Source: Camarhynchus parvulus
Lineage: Eukaryota; Chordata; Aves; Passeriformes; Thraupidae
DNA: 64,000 bases
Reading direction: 5' to 3'
Assembly: GCF_901933205.1 (NCBI RefSeq)
Contig: NC_044572.1
Coordinates: forward strand, 30,032,501-30,096,500
Shown: piece by piece, positions 1 through 12,673 of the stretch
Layout of the letters: each line of letters begins with the position of its first letter
Position numbering within the stretch: the stretch's first letter is position 1
Notes under the pieces: model-generated
The model's input: the letters and a program-made list of their open reading frames with translations, nothing else
Told to the model about the DNA's origin: nothing
The model's database searches: none
Program-made: the position numbers and the translations under genes

Positions 1-3000
1 AGGCTACACTGTGAGATTGTATTTATTTTATTGCGCATGAAGACTTGTGCAAATGAACCAAAATTAATGCAGGTAGACAGGAAACAAAGGCAACTGGCAG
101 GTCAAAAGTGCAGTAGACTTGCCATGCCTGTCTGCATAGCTTGTCCTCAGCTCAGAAGACAGGGAACAGTGCATCACTGGGAAGAAATGAGAGGAAGCAG
201 CCAGCCCTTGAGTATGATTATAAAATAGCCCATCTAAATGTTATAACTAAGCTTTTGAGTGCTTCAAGTAAATGTTTAGAATAGCTCTCTTTTTCCTCCC
301 TGTTCTTCTGAATTTCTAGGGTACTAACTTTATTTTACTTCTACATCCCTATCTCATGAAAGGTCACATGAGCAGTATAGGATTAATTGAATAGTACATT
401 AAATCAAATTATCACAAGTTATTTTTACATATACTGTTTTTATAAGTTCAGAAAGTGAATGTTTAAAAACATTACCAAAGGCAATGCCATGGTCAGGGAC
501 AAAAATGCAAATGGTCCATGAGAGCAGAGACTTAAGGTCTGGAGCTCTGGGATCACAATTCCTTTAATATTTTCTTCATAGAAAACAATTCTTGCACAGC
601 TTCTGCCTTCAGAGCTTGGCATTGAGAACAGAATTTATCTTACAAATTTTCCACTATTTAAAAATTAACTTTTTAGCTAAATTCACTGTCCTAATTAATA
701 AAGAGCTCCTTACACCCAAAGAATTGGTTTAATGTCAGGGTAGGAGCCATAAATCACTAGTTACAGAAGCAAAGTCATCTTACTCTTTTCTCCACTGACT
801 ACCTAGACATGACATCTAGACATGTTGCTCAAAATACCAACTCCTGGACATCCAAAGTGAGATGAAACAAAACCCCTTACTTAAATACATAAATGCAGTT
901 CAATGGCGTGAAAATGCCTCTCTGACTTGAGACTATGGCTCATGTCAGCAGACATTAAAGGAAGTAACAGGGCATGTGATTCTCTGTGGCTATTTGTCCT
1001 TGGAGCAGATAATGGACTAGTTTGGTTTTTAAGGGCTGGGACTGTGATAAAATCTGGGAAAAGAACTATGGATACAATTTTGAAAAGCAGGTAAATTATT
1101 CTGAAATCTGGCCACAGCAAGGCAATTTTATTTCTAGTGTCCACTAAATGAGCTTGCTTGTTTCTTCCCACAGAAGAAGCTATCACCATGAGCGAAAAGT
1201 TTCAGAGCTTGTCTATGTACAGCTGCAAGAAAGACAATTTAGAAACAATCATCCCCCCTGAGGTTGTGGTTTTTCAAACTGATAAGAGCAAAAGTTATAT
1301 AGCAAAAGGCTAAAGGTATTCCCTCTCCATACAGGACAGGATACGTTCCAGTTCTAGAAGTCTTTGACCTTCTTTAAACTAGGTATGTCTGCTACTAATG
1401 ATCAGAAGTTTTTCCTGTAAAGTGCTTTAAAATTTATCTGTTTCTCAAGCCTTTTTTGTGGGGGGGGATAAAAACAGATAGATTTTAAGAAGATGGATTA
1501 AAGGCATTTCTGACAAGACAAGGCAGCTGCTCATAGTTACATTACCACAAGCCAGGATTTCCCATTTTATATTCAAAGACATGAATAATTTACCCAACAC
1601 ACTTTCATACTTCTTTGGACTGTTGATTATTACCTGACCAATTTAGATCTGGAGGTAAGAGGTAAGGTAAAACCCCTTATGTAAGGGGTTTTTTTTGAAG
1701 TATTTTATAACTAAATTTAGCTGCAGTTAATTGGGATCTCTTCTTTCTGGGCTTGTTGCACAGAAGTGGTTTCAGCGGGGAGGAAGCATGCGTATGAGAA
1801 TTCACTCTTGTGTGTATCATTAAGAAAAAATGTCTGGATAAAAGAGTTAATAGGACTGAAAAGCAGCATGGGCCCCTAGAGGAACAGGACTAGGAAATTA
1901 ACAGTATGCCAAAGAAATTTAGAGAATTTTTATTAATATTCACCATACTTTCAGTCTTCCTGGTGTTTTTAGTGAGCAATTAAGTGCTATCAAAGTATTC
2001 ATAAACTGCAATTATAAGATATAAAATCCAACCAAACCAAATATAGCAATTGCTTAAATTTATGAAAGTATTTCTGAGTTCTCTAGGATATCTTGAACTG
2101 ATAACCAGTCAACAAAGCTTTTTTTACAGAGATTTTTAGCAAATACATTTAATATTAAAATTGCTACTGTTTTTATGCATCTATCAAATGGATAGGAAGA
2201 GAAGAATGATGATGAGCAAAATGTTAGCACTCATTTTGCCTCTAGTTATGCTAAACCATACCTTGTGGGCCATGAAACTACTCTGTAAGTCTCTGCAATC
2301 AAGGGTTAGTTGGCCCATAAACAGGAAATTACATTGTGTAAGTCTGGGAAGATGTATGGGTAAGGAATCCATAAGCAACTGTTACCTACAGCACATACAA
2401 GGAATGAGAATGTTGGCCAAGTGACAAAGTTAACCACACAATTTGATTATTCCTGAAATATTACAGATAAAGCACACAAAGTAGGTGCATTTTCTGCATT
2501 CTCTAAATTACAAGAGTATTAAATCTGTCAGAAAATTCTTCAGCACTGGTTTCTGTCCCAAAACTATGTATGGCTGTATAATTCAAAGTGAAGTGTTTAT
2601 ATGTATCTTTATAATATAGTTCATGAGATATGGACATATGATTTTATGTATATATATATGGGTATAGTACATAAACCTCTCCATAACTATTGAAAATGTT
2701 TACTAATTCCTTCATCACAAATATTTTGGACTCCATGTAAGGCGTCCCAAAACAGCCCCATGGTGTGAGAGAGTGGACATCCCTGAGTCTGCCAGGAGGG
2801 CCAGTAGAGTCTGGAATTTGCCTAACATATCTCTATCAAATTTACAATAATAAGCACTCCAAAAGAGTAAAATTTCATGTTACTGACCACAGAATTATGG
2901 TCTGGTAGAAACCAAGATCAATGGTAGATCTCATGGGTAGACCCCATGAATTTACAAGGTGAACACAAGTTTGATATACATTGCTCTGCTTGAAACTAGA

Positions 3001-5597
3001 TGCAAAGGTGTTGCTTCTAGTCAGGAAGGCTCAGAATTTTTTACACTATGTTAAAGACATTCATCCATGAGGATTTTTATGGGAGGAAAGCACAAAAATT
3101 TAAATAACTCTTAGTGAGCTGCTGGAGGCCATCACACACAGGAGCACACAGCTGGAAGCACAGAGACCAAGCACAAAGTCTGGACATTAAAGGAGATGGA
3201 GTGGCTCTGCTGGTCTGAATCAGTCTAACTGACTTTATAGAAGGATTTCAGTTTGGACCAGACGAGATCAGAGTCCTAATATTAAGAATTTTTTTTTAAT
3301 GGTGAAGAGGAAATACCACTTTCAGAAATTAAGGTAAGAAATCATCAAACTTTACTCCTATAGGTAATATTTTCAGCAACATTTAGTTTTTGGACTTTGA
3401 TGAGATTAGTTACTAATCTTTGAATGAGCAGATCAGGAATAGTGAATTTTAGGCTAATAATTTCCATGGTGTTTCCTATGGTCAGTCTGCAGCTCTCCAG
3501 ATAAATTTGTCCAAAGCTACATAAATGAATGAATTCAGAAAATAAAATCTGTTCTCTGGCTAATGTAAGTAAGAGAGGTAAAACCACAGATCACATATGG
3601 GGACAGAAGTGTAAAGTGTAAGGAAATAATTAAAGATTTAAGAAACACTATAATATGCAAAACACAAATTCTTCCAATGACTATCTTCCAAGGACAACTC
3701 AAGGAAGCAAGACCTATTTTCAAAATAAATGTGAATTCCTTAGCCTGAAGCAGAGAAAAATATTAAAGAAGGAGACAGCTATTGGATTACCCCACATTTT
3801 CAGAATTACTGGTCTTATATGCCAGATAAGTAACTGAAATTAATTATTAGTTGTGATCAGAATGTAATTTTTAAACAGTAAGTCTTAGGATTCCATTTCT
3901 TTCCTTTAGACAATGCATTCTTCTGTTTTCCTCAAGAAAAGCAATTTAGACCAGTCCCTTGGCTTTTAGCAGCTTATCTTGGTTGTGAACAGAAATGAAT
4001 TTACATAAGCAGGACCAAAAAATCATACTTTGAAATGTCATTTAGAAAAATTCCTTTTTTTTTCCTTTTGTGGACCTAGGGTTTCATTGAGCTCCCAGTC
4101 ATACTGATGGACATCCCAGGTTACTGTAAAAAATCCTACCCCTCGAGGGCAGTGGAAGCACAAGTGGGAGAAGCCAGGGGAGAAGTGCTGTAGCAATGGA
4201 ACTTGCTGATGGCACCAGAGTGAGCAGGTCATCCAGAGCCTTGCACCAACAGCTTTTCAAGACACCCAGTACAGAAGACCAAGTACATACAGGCAAAATT
4301 TCTGAGCAAGCACTCCAGCATCCTGAATAGAAATCTTCCTCACATGGTTCTCAGTTCCTGTTCCTAAAACTGTGTCATCTTGTAGAATAACCTAAATTAT
4401 TTTTGACAGAAGGAAATCCAGATTTCCTCATTCTCTGAATTTTGTGACATTGAGCATCTTTATGGCAGTCACTTTTGTGAGACCACAAATGTCTAATCTC
4501 TCTCAACAAGAGATATATGTTCCTTTAGGTCATTGCCTGCCCCTTCCTCTGCAGTTATGTACATTGATGAATTATCACAAGCTCATTGCATTTGCTTGGA
4601 AGCTGGCAAAGACTCAAAATCCAGCAAGCGGTAGGAGTAAATGAGTTTGGTTATCTTACATTTACAGGAGTTTCCAAACCACTGAATTACTGAATTAAAG
4701 ATGGGCAGTGTAGTATCATGACAGCCACTACATGAGGAACAGGTACACAAGAAAGGCTTTCCAATAGTAATGCCTCCTCACCTTCAGGGGAGTTTTCCCC
4801 TATATCTAATAGCCAATATTCCACTCCAAATTTACTCCAGGTCCTGCAGTTCCACTGCTTAATGTTAAATCTACCATAGTAATGATTTTTCAGATTTTCT
4901 ATTTTCCTATAGATTATGATGTAGATATACTTGGTGAAGAGATGACACATCTCTTAGAAAACATAGGTCCATGTTTTTGCTAAGTAGAAGATGGCTAAAC
5001 AGTTATAGCTTCAAAGAAAGCAAAGACAGGCCCACTCTCCTCAGAAAACCCAGCTTTATAATAATTCACATACTGCATCATGTTTATTGAGCTACATTCC
5101 TACTGGGACCCAAGTTGGTTACTAATGACTGAGCAAGGTGTGGCACTATGCCACGACTCATAACAACTAGTTTGGTGATAGTTTCAGCTTTCTAACAAGG
5201 CATTGAATTATTTCCATCTAGCCATATCCTTCCTGATGTAAACAAATACCAGAGACTGTGTTACATGTGAATATTTTTATCAAATTCACCATCTTTTGAG
5301 CAATTCCCCAAAGTAAAAGTTTAATCCTCTCATTGCAATACTGGACTAAAAAATTGCATTTAACTCCTGCATGGTAAGAAATCACCTTCACTCAGCACAA
5401 GCAACAGTGCATCCTGTCATAAGATCACTGTAAAAATTAAACAACTCCTCAGGATGTAACTGTTTCAGAGTGCTGAAGATTTTAATTCCCCCCTTACACA
5501 AGACAAAGGGTTCAATTTTTAAGATGTGCAGTTCTACTTACAGAGAAATCATTAAAAACCTATACTGCACAGATTTATAACATGGCATGGACTAATT
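1..5597. other. Unique AT-rich non-coding DNA
   Basis: No gene is recognised. Open frames are all short (about 100 codons or fewer) and resemble no protein family I know. The only notable structure is the small perfect hairpin at 1669-1692, annotated separately. A short alternating TA tract lies near 2648-2660. The stretch reads as ordinary avian intergenic or intronic sequence. Confidence 0.6.
1669..1692. repeat. Perfect 11-bp inverted repeat, 2-nt loop
   Basis: The arms AAAACCCCTTA (1669-1679) and TAAGGGGTTTT (1682-1692) are exact reverse complements around a TG spacer, and a run of T follows. The shape resembles a bacterial intrinsic terminator. Everything around it is vertebrate-like, so a terminator role is not claimed. 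It is most likely a chance or mutationally generated hairpin. Confidence 0.8.
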
Positions 5598-5652
5598 TTG
5601 GAGTTAAAGGAGACCATGCAGATTATCAAGTCTAATCTCCTGCAGGGATTTT
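5598..5652 (-). mobile_element. Possible ancient CR1 LINE 3' remnant
   Basis: The segment around GGAGTTAAAGGAGACCATG and ATCAAGTCTAATCTCCTGCA follows the order of words in the reverse complement of the CR1 3' untranslated region (a 'gaaggagacc ... atcatctagtc ... acctcctgca' layout, from memory). No tail octamers are left and the match is diverged, so this is a tentative old copy. Confidence 0.4.
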
Positions 5653-8600
5653 TGGAAAAATTGTTTCTTTAATAAAGGCATGCTTTGAACAGCCTAAAGA
5701 AATTCAACTTTTGTTTCACACAGTGATATTTATATCCAAGAATAAAGCTAAGAAAATTCATACTTTGGGTTTATAATTACAGCTTGTGGTTCATAGAAGA
5801 CCAGAATGATGGCTCTCATGTAAACTTTTTATATTTTTCCTAATTAAAATGAGTCTAGCTTTCTCATAACTCTCTGCTGGTGGTCTGGTAATGTGACCAC
5901 AAACTCATTTTATCCTCTTACCTCATTGCTGTGAGTGCCAAGTAAAACTTGTTTGTAGGTCTTCTGGAATACATATTACATTTACTGCTGGACTGCACAG
6001 TTTTTTTAGTGATTAAATAGATCTCGCAAAGCTCACTAAACCTGGCTTTGCAGACAGAGGGAAAGTGAGGGGATGGCATGTAGCAGAAAATTAGAACGGC
6101 ATGCAGGAGCCCAAAGAACATGATGCAAATCAGGAATGGGGGTGAGGCTAATGTTAGAAACTGAGAGAATATTCAGAACAGCAGCTGGAAGGAAGAGTAA
6201 TCCTAGAAGGCACAGAGCTAGCTGAAGGGGATGGAGAAGCAAAGGAAGCAATTACTCCTTGCTTTGAATGATGTGTAAGAAGGAGATGAGTCACAAACAA
6301 CCTCCATCTCAGTAGGTGTTTCAAAGGTGCAACTTAAAAAGAAGAAATAGAGAGAGATTTGTAAGAAGAAGGGAGAAAAGGTGAAGTCTAAAAACAGCTG
6401 TGATAGAATGGAACAAGCCTGTTTCACATTAGTATATGCAACATAGTATACAAAAAACTAAAATATATTATTGCTAGTGTAACAGCAGATAGTTCCCTCC
6501 CCATTCGGGTGGATATTTTTACTTCTTTTTTTGTTGTTTTTTTTTTAAGTCACATAGGTATTGAAAACATGCAAATTTGCAAAAAGGAAAGACAAAAGTA
6601 ACATGTTAATGATAAGTATTATAATAATAAATATTGAAAATATAAAGTGGAACGTCAAATAAAGTTTGGGAGCATCAAATGTAAACATACTTCCAGTAAA
6701 AAATTTCGGTTTTTTGACTCAGAAGCAATGATTTAAAATTTAAAATAACTGCATGAAGATGAAACACTAGATTTCTATGTTTCAATAGCTATTTGTAGAC
6801 AGAAATGTTGGCTATTTCTGGAGTTTATAGTAACAGGATCAGATACTGTAGAAGAGCTCTTTTAGGAAATCATCCCCAAGAAATATTTAGATCCAGTGGT
6901 TGAGATTATGATCAGGTTATTTCTGACATCCAAATCCAAGGCATTTGGGGATTGCTTTCCAAGGTTTTCTTTGCAGCTGTAAAGTGTCTATATTAAAAAT
7001 ATCAACCGGACAAACATTCCTATGATACTGACTAGAGTTTGCAGGAAAAGATCTCTTTTTGAAAATACAATTTTTGCCTTGGTAAATGTCATCTCACATT
7101 TAGAGGTCTGAAAAGGGAACGTTTTCTCAAAGGAGAAGCAAATGAATTTTAAGGTCTGATCATCTCTGCCACCTTACACTTTCTGAGATGACACTTGTTC
7201 AATAGGGTCTCCACAAAATGCTCTCTGACAAATATTGTAGCATTTGCAACCAGGTTTGGTATCTCTGTGCCTTAAAAATTTGGTGCTTCTGTTTTTGCAT
7301 TGGAAAGTGAGAGATAGAGATTTAATTAATCGTGTTTGCAGAAAACTTCAATGACAAAAAAAGGTATTTTTAGATTTCTGTTACTATTGAAGCAAAACAC
7401 AGCAGCACAGAGTATGCTGCTTTCTGGGTCTGACCTCCTCAAAGGCTGCCCTGCTGTTTCCTGGAGCTGCACTTCTGGATTCTCAGCCACTCCCAAAAAC
7501 AGATCAAATTTTTGTGCCTTGAATAGAAAGCCCTCCATATCAAAACCTTATCTCAGCTCTCTGTGACCTGATTTCCTTCACTGCTTTGTGTTGTCACCAC
7601 TCAAGAAACAGCTGCTAGATTTTGTGCTTAAAACCACTTAAATTTAATTTGGCTTCCATAGAGGGATTTCACTCCGTGCTGACACTCTGGGCACAGTCAC
7701 TTCACATATTAAAAGCACAAATCTCAAACTCTTGAATTTCTAAACAAAACCACTCTCAGAGGAATTTTTAAGATGTTCACAGCCTTAGCAGTTTGGGAAG
7801 GATGGACCTCCCATCAGCTTCTCTCAAGTCTGAATCTCTCTCTGGCTGGGACACATGGGGGCCAGCTGGCTGTCCTTGACAGCAAGCATCCACTTTCTAT
7901 AATATTGTCTTAGATATTTGTCTGAAGGACATCTTGGCATCTGCAAGTAAACATCCCATTCAGGAAGGCCTGTGTGTACACAGTCTTAGTCATTTATAGA
8001 AGAGCAGGATGCTTCTGAAGAAAATGCTAAATTTAGATTGAAAACTCTCATTCACCAAAAAAAACCCCTATTCATATTAAACTTTTTTTCTTCCCCCCCA
8101 TTTTAAAATATTTCCTTTTAAGTTTACCAAACCTATATGATTTTCCCCTTGAGCATAGCAACAATTTTTTTCATCCTGAACCAAGGAGCAGGTAAGCAGG
8201 AAATAGTTATTTATTCAATTTTTTTTGTCAGCCAAGATGTGTCTTTGATTAAGTACTTTCAAGTTTTCTATTGAATGCTGGAGTGTCTAATGTTCTTTTA
8301 ACTAACTTTGGTATAGCTTCAGCTGAACATTGGAAACAAAAACTTGCTTGCTAAACAGCTCAATCTAGTGCCAAACTCTAAAAAATAAGTAATTAAATGT
8401 ACTAGTAGATATGCATAGCTATCAAAGCAAAAATGTTACTTTCTCTCAAGTGAACTTGTGTTTTCATTTCCCCATTGCACTGAAATTTTTTTGTATTGTT
8501 TTACAAAAAGCTTTCTGTTTGATGTAGAACTACAGCTAGATATTATTATATTATGTGGTTATACTATTATAATTAGATATAATAGAGAATGCAAGCGTAA

Positions 8601-10930
8601 GTAGGGACAGATCTTATGAGGAGAAACAGATTTTGGAACAGCAGGGAGAGGATAGGACTAGGCTAAGTGGAAAGAACCTCTTTTACAGGGAGAGCACCCT
8701 TTGGAAACACACTGTTCTGTGGAAACTTTCATGTTTCAAGTCATTGGTTTTAAAATCATGCAAAATGTGAGTATATGGCATGCCATTGAAAACATAGAAT
8801 TTTATCTTCTTTTGTTAGGCTGCAGCACCACATAAGGAATGCCAGTAGCAAGTTAAAGAAGATATTTGCTGGACCTGTAAATAGAAGTTATTAGTCCTGA
8901 GAAGTTTCTGAGGAAAGATTTTTTCATCTCACTGCAGGTATCACGGGAAATTTTTGTGTCTCATAAAGCAAGATTCTATCAAGTCTGATTTTTTTGGCTT
9001 TAAAGAAATCATAGTAAAAGTTAAAACTAATATTCCTCTGTCATATGGCTTCTTTTGACAGATAACTTGCTCTAACTGTATGTGTAGTAAGAGCTCTAAG
9101 CAGCTGATGTGGCATTTCTCTTCTGAATGGTCAAGCCATCTGTATAGTAATGCCTTAGGCAGCAGCTTTAATTTCATTTGGCAAAAAATAATTTTGATTT
9201 GCTGTCTTCGATATCTGAGAGTAATTCTAAAGAGAATAAATAGACAAGCTGTCCCTTAAAAATGTATTTTTGTGGTGTGCAGGGTAGAATTAAGCTGAGA
9301 GATGACATGAAAAATACACTGGTTTCTTTGGCTAGTGCAAAACCTCTGCCATCCTGACTATTCTTAGTTTCAATGTTCTGAATATGGTAAATAGTGACAC
9401 TGCATCTTCTGTAAGAACATTCCTTGGAGAAAAACTGGGGGTTTGATGGGAGGTGAATAGGGAGGATGGTGGAGTTTGCTTACAAGGTGGAGTCATAGAG
9501 GCATTGGGACAGTGTTGTGCCAGAACAGTGGGGAGGGAATGGTGGCAGGTTTTTCTGTACAAGCCCTCTCTGCTACTGCCTGGTGTGGTCATAGCCTGTT
9601 CAAATCTGTTTGCCATCAGAGCAAGGGAGCCAGGAGTGCTCTGGGCCTGGCTTTGTGGTGTGATGGGCCTTTGCCCTTGCCTTTCCGTTTCTTCTACAAA
9701 TATTTTTGAAATAACCTCGTTTCTTCCAGGTTTTGTTCCCTTCCTCATCCTAATCAGTCACTATGATGGAGATCTGCTTTGTGTTCTCAGAGATTATTAA
9801 TATAAATTTCATCTTACTCAAAAACCTATTCACTTTCCCATTTACACCTCCAGAGTCTAGATAACTTCTGATTTTAAAAAATCTATTTATTAAATCTAAA
9901 ATATAAAAATATAAAAAAAAATAAGTCTTGAACACAATTATCTTAATGCTAGTATGACCTAATGGTACCATTAAACATATTACAGAATTTCACAAGTTTT
10001 TTTCCTTATGGTGCATGGTCTTGATTCCACTCCTTGAAGAAATGCTGCTCTGTTTGTAGTTTGGGCTGCTAGACTTTTAGAAAGGCCATTGTATAAAGGG
10101 GAGCTTGCTTTCTGCTTTCATTCCTGCAATAGGAATTTAACTCTTAAGGCAGAAAGGCTTGCTGTAAGGCAGGCATTGCAATACAGGATAATAGGTCTGA
10201 TTTAAAAAAAATTGTTCCATCTGTCTGGTTTTACCACCTCTATCTAAGTCCCAACCTGTATATGCATAAAATATATATGGCTGACAAAGACCCATGCTCT
10301 GTGCCTTTTGCAGTGCTAGGATGTAACTTCAGGCCCTTTATAATCTGACACTACTCAGGAAGGAGGGACTAATATAAAGTTTAATTGCTGGTAAAGCCTA
10401 CAGTAAATATTTGCAGTGTTCTTTAACTCCCTTCCCACAGCTCTGTACAGCACACAAACCCTTGGCAACATCAAGTTTCAAACCAGAAAACAAAAGCACG
10501 GTTGCTGAGATAAGTTAAATGTTATGTGTACCTAACATAGTGTCACCAGGGTGAAATTCTCTGGTTGAGAGAGAGATGGCAAATTTTCAACTTACTCTTC
10601 TGTTACCAGAATCAGAATTTGCTATCCCAGTGACCCTGAAGGAAGAAGGGTTCAGCTGTCCTGACTTGATTCTCCATTATCATGAGACCTGGCAAAACTC
10701 TTATCCTCAAGACCTCATATGAGATGCTTCAGTCTTTGAAGAAATTATTCAGCACCTTTGGGGGCAAACACAAACATGTTTTTGGCAGCTAGATGGAGAA
10801 GCAGCACATGTGCTAGGAACATATGGCCTTGGCGGGTTCATATTCAACCATTTTTACATCCCAGAAATACAAGATTAACTCTGAGTTGGTAGAGCAGTGA
10901 GTTGTTCTCTTTCTTTTTTTATTTTGACAG
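5653..10930. other. Unique AT-rich non-coding DNA
   Basis: I see no exon, RNA gene or clear transposon. The largest open frames are two overlapping antisense ones near 9332-9800 (138 codons minus strand, 115 plus strand). They occupy a slightly GC-richer patch and contain no recognisable motif. Mutual overlap on opposite strands argues that both are chance. Confidence 0.55.
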
Positions 10931-10936
10931 ACCAGA

Positions 10937-10967
10937 ATATCTCCAGAATATGGAGATATCCATATTC
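10937..10967. repeat. Two overlapping, mutually exclusive hairpins
   Basis: Arm ATATCTCCA (10937-10945) pairs with TGGAGATAT (10951-10959). GAATATGGA (10946-10954) pairs with TCCATATTC (10959-10967). The two hairpins share the middle segment, so only one can form at a time. A short AT-rich inverted duplication explains this well. No function is inferred. Confidence 0.75.
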
Positions 10968-11546
10968 TTTACTGTCTGGAGGTATTTTTAGTCACATTTA
11001 GAAGCCCCAAATGACACAGGAATCTCACTCTAGATTTAGACATACAGTTAGATGTGTGAAAGGATATTCACATCACAGTCAAGGCCTGCAGTCCTGTGCC
11101 CACAGTCTGGAAATGTCTGTGTGTGTGTCACAACACTGAACTTAATGAGGCAGCTGCCCTAACAATGTTATGGACGTGCATTTGAGCCTGACTCACCCCT
11201 CTGATAGAGAAGTAGGCGGGAAAACATGTCCTGCGTAAATAAGTCAAAAGGCTTTAGAGTCAAAGGCTGTGGGCCAGCCCATTCTGCAGGCCCTCCTTCT
11301 CTTTGGAAAGCTGTCATCATTAATTACAGAGGGGCACAGTTTGGAGCTCTGTTTGAACGGGCACAGCCCCTGATGTGAGAGGCTGGGACTGGTACCTGGC
11401 AGGGCAAAGCGGGGATGTTGCAACTGCATCAGTCATCGGGAGAAAATTGGTGAGTGGAGAAGAGAAGAGGCAGCATGAAGGCTTTTTGTGCTGTTTTGGA
11501 CGCACACAGGGCTCTTTCTCATCAGTTAAAGTTAGGCTCAGATTGG

Positions 11547-11581
11547 AATCTCACCTTTATAATCTCACCTTTACAATCTCA
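11547..11581. repeat. Tandem 14-bp repeat, about 2.5 copies
   Basis: AATCTCACCTTTAT (11547-11560) is followed directly by AATCTCACCTTTAC (11561-11574) and a partial AATCTCA. One base differs between the full copies. This is a small local duplication of replication-slippage type. Confidence 0.85.
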
Positions 11582-12655
11582 AATACCTTCTAGGCTGAAA
11601 CTTCCCTCAATGCATTTCATTTAAGAAATGCCATGGTAAATATTAATTTCTTATTGTATTTTCTTGGGCCTTCGTAAGTATAAGGAATGTGATTGAAAAT
11701 TCTCGTGAAAAGTTTTAAATCACACCTGCATAAAAGCTTCCTTTGTTCATCAAGCATCATATGCCTTACTAAAAAAAAAAACCCTATTGTGTAGGATTTT
11801 TCAGGGGGAGATATTAAGTGATTGTGCAAGTCTGTTTATGAACCCCTAATTTTCCTTTAAGTAAAGACAGCCAGTATATACACTGTACAGGAACAGGAGA
11901 TTGCTGTGGTGTTTTGTAGTGAGCGGATTCTCATTTTGTGGGTGTTTCTGTGGACACAATGCAGAAAACAAAGCTCTGGTGATTTATTAAATGTTTTCTG
12001 GGTATGAAGAACTCTTGCCACTCCCTTCCTCTCCTTCCTCTGGCCGGGCAAAGGTCAGGAGGAAAGCAGGCATGTAGTGGAAGAAGGAGCTGTGACAGTA
12101 TTTGCTGGATCCTCAAACAAAGGCAGAAACACTACAGTTGGCCTCAAAAGCCCAAAGTAAAGTCCGCTCCCCCCCAGATATGCTTCCTCAGCACCCTCCA
12201 TGCTAATTGCACGAGGAGTGTTGTCCAGCCATGGCTTGCAGGCCAGAAAGGGCACATATTTCATTAAGAAAAAGAAGTTTATTCACTTCCAAGAAAAAAG
12301 CTACTAAAGTTAAGACATCATTTTCCCACTGAGAGCAGGAGAATGCGTCATTCCTACACCCAGGCTGCCCAGGTACTTACTTATACTCATACAAGTTCAT
12401 GTCTGTCCCATGATATTACTAGATAATAGAAGGATGACAAAAACCAGACAGCCAGACAAATCCCAGTTTAGCAAGCAAGCGTTTAATGCTCAGGTGATTA
12501 ATCCATCAAAGTAAAACAGGTGATATAAACAGCCTCTTGCAAGGCGCAAGGAAAAGGTTTTGGTGAAAACTATTAATTTCAATCAAAACCTATGTAATTC
12601 TTGGGATAAAAACAAACATTAGACAATAATTCAAAAATGAGATATGTGAAATTGA

Positions 12656-12673
12656 AAAAAAAAAAAAAAAAAA
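12656..12673. repeat. A-homopolymer tract
   Basis: An uninterrupted run of A lies inside an A-rich stretch, followed by AAGAAGAAAAG. No retroposon body with target duplication is evident next to it, so it is annotated as simple sequence only. Confidence 0.8.

Noticed and set aside
1669..1700. Bacterial contamination or plasmid-like terminator
   Set aside because: Surrounding sequence has no bacterial coding density or signals; the window is continuous vertebrate-type DNA.
10752..10775. TTCAGCACC considered as an REST/NRSF element
   Set aside because: Only the left half-site matches; the required right half (GGACAG-like) is absent.
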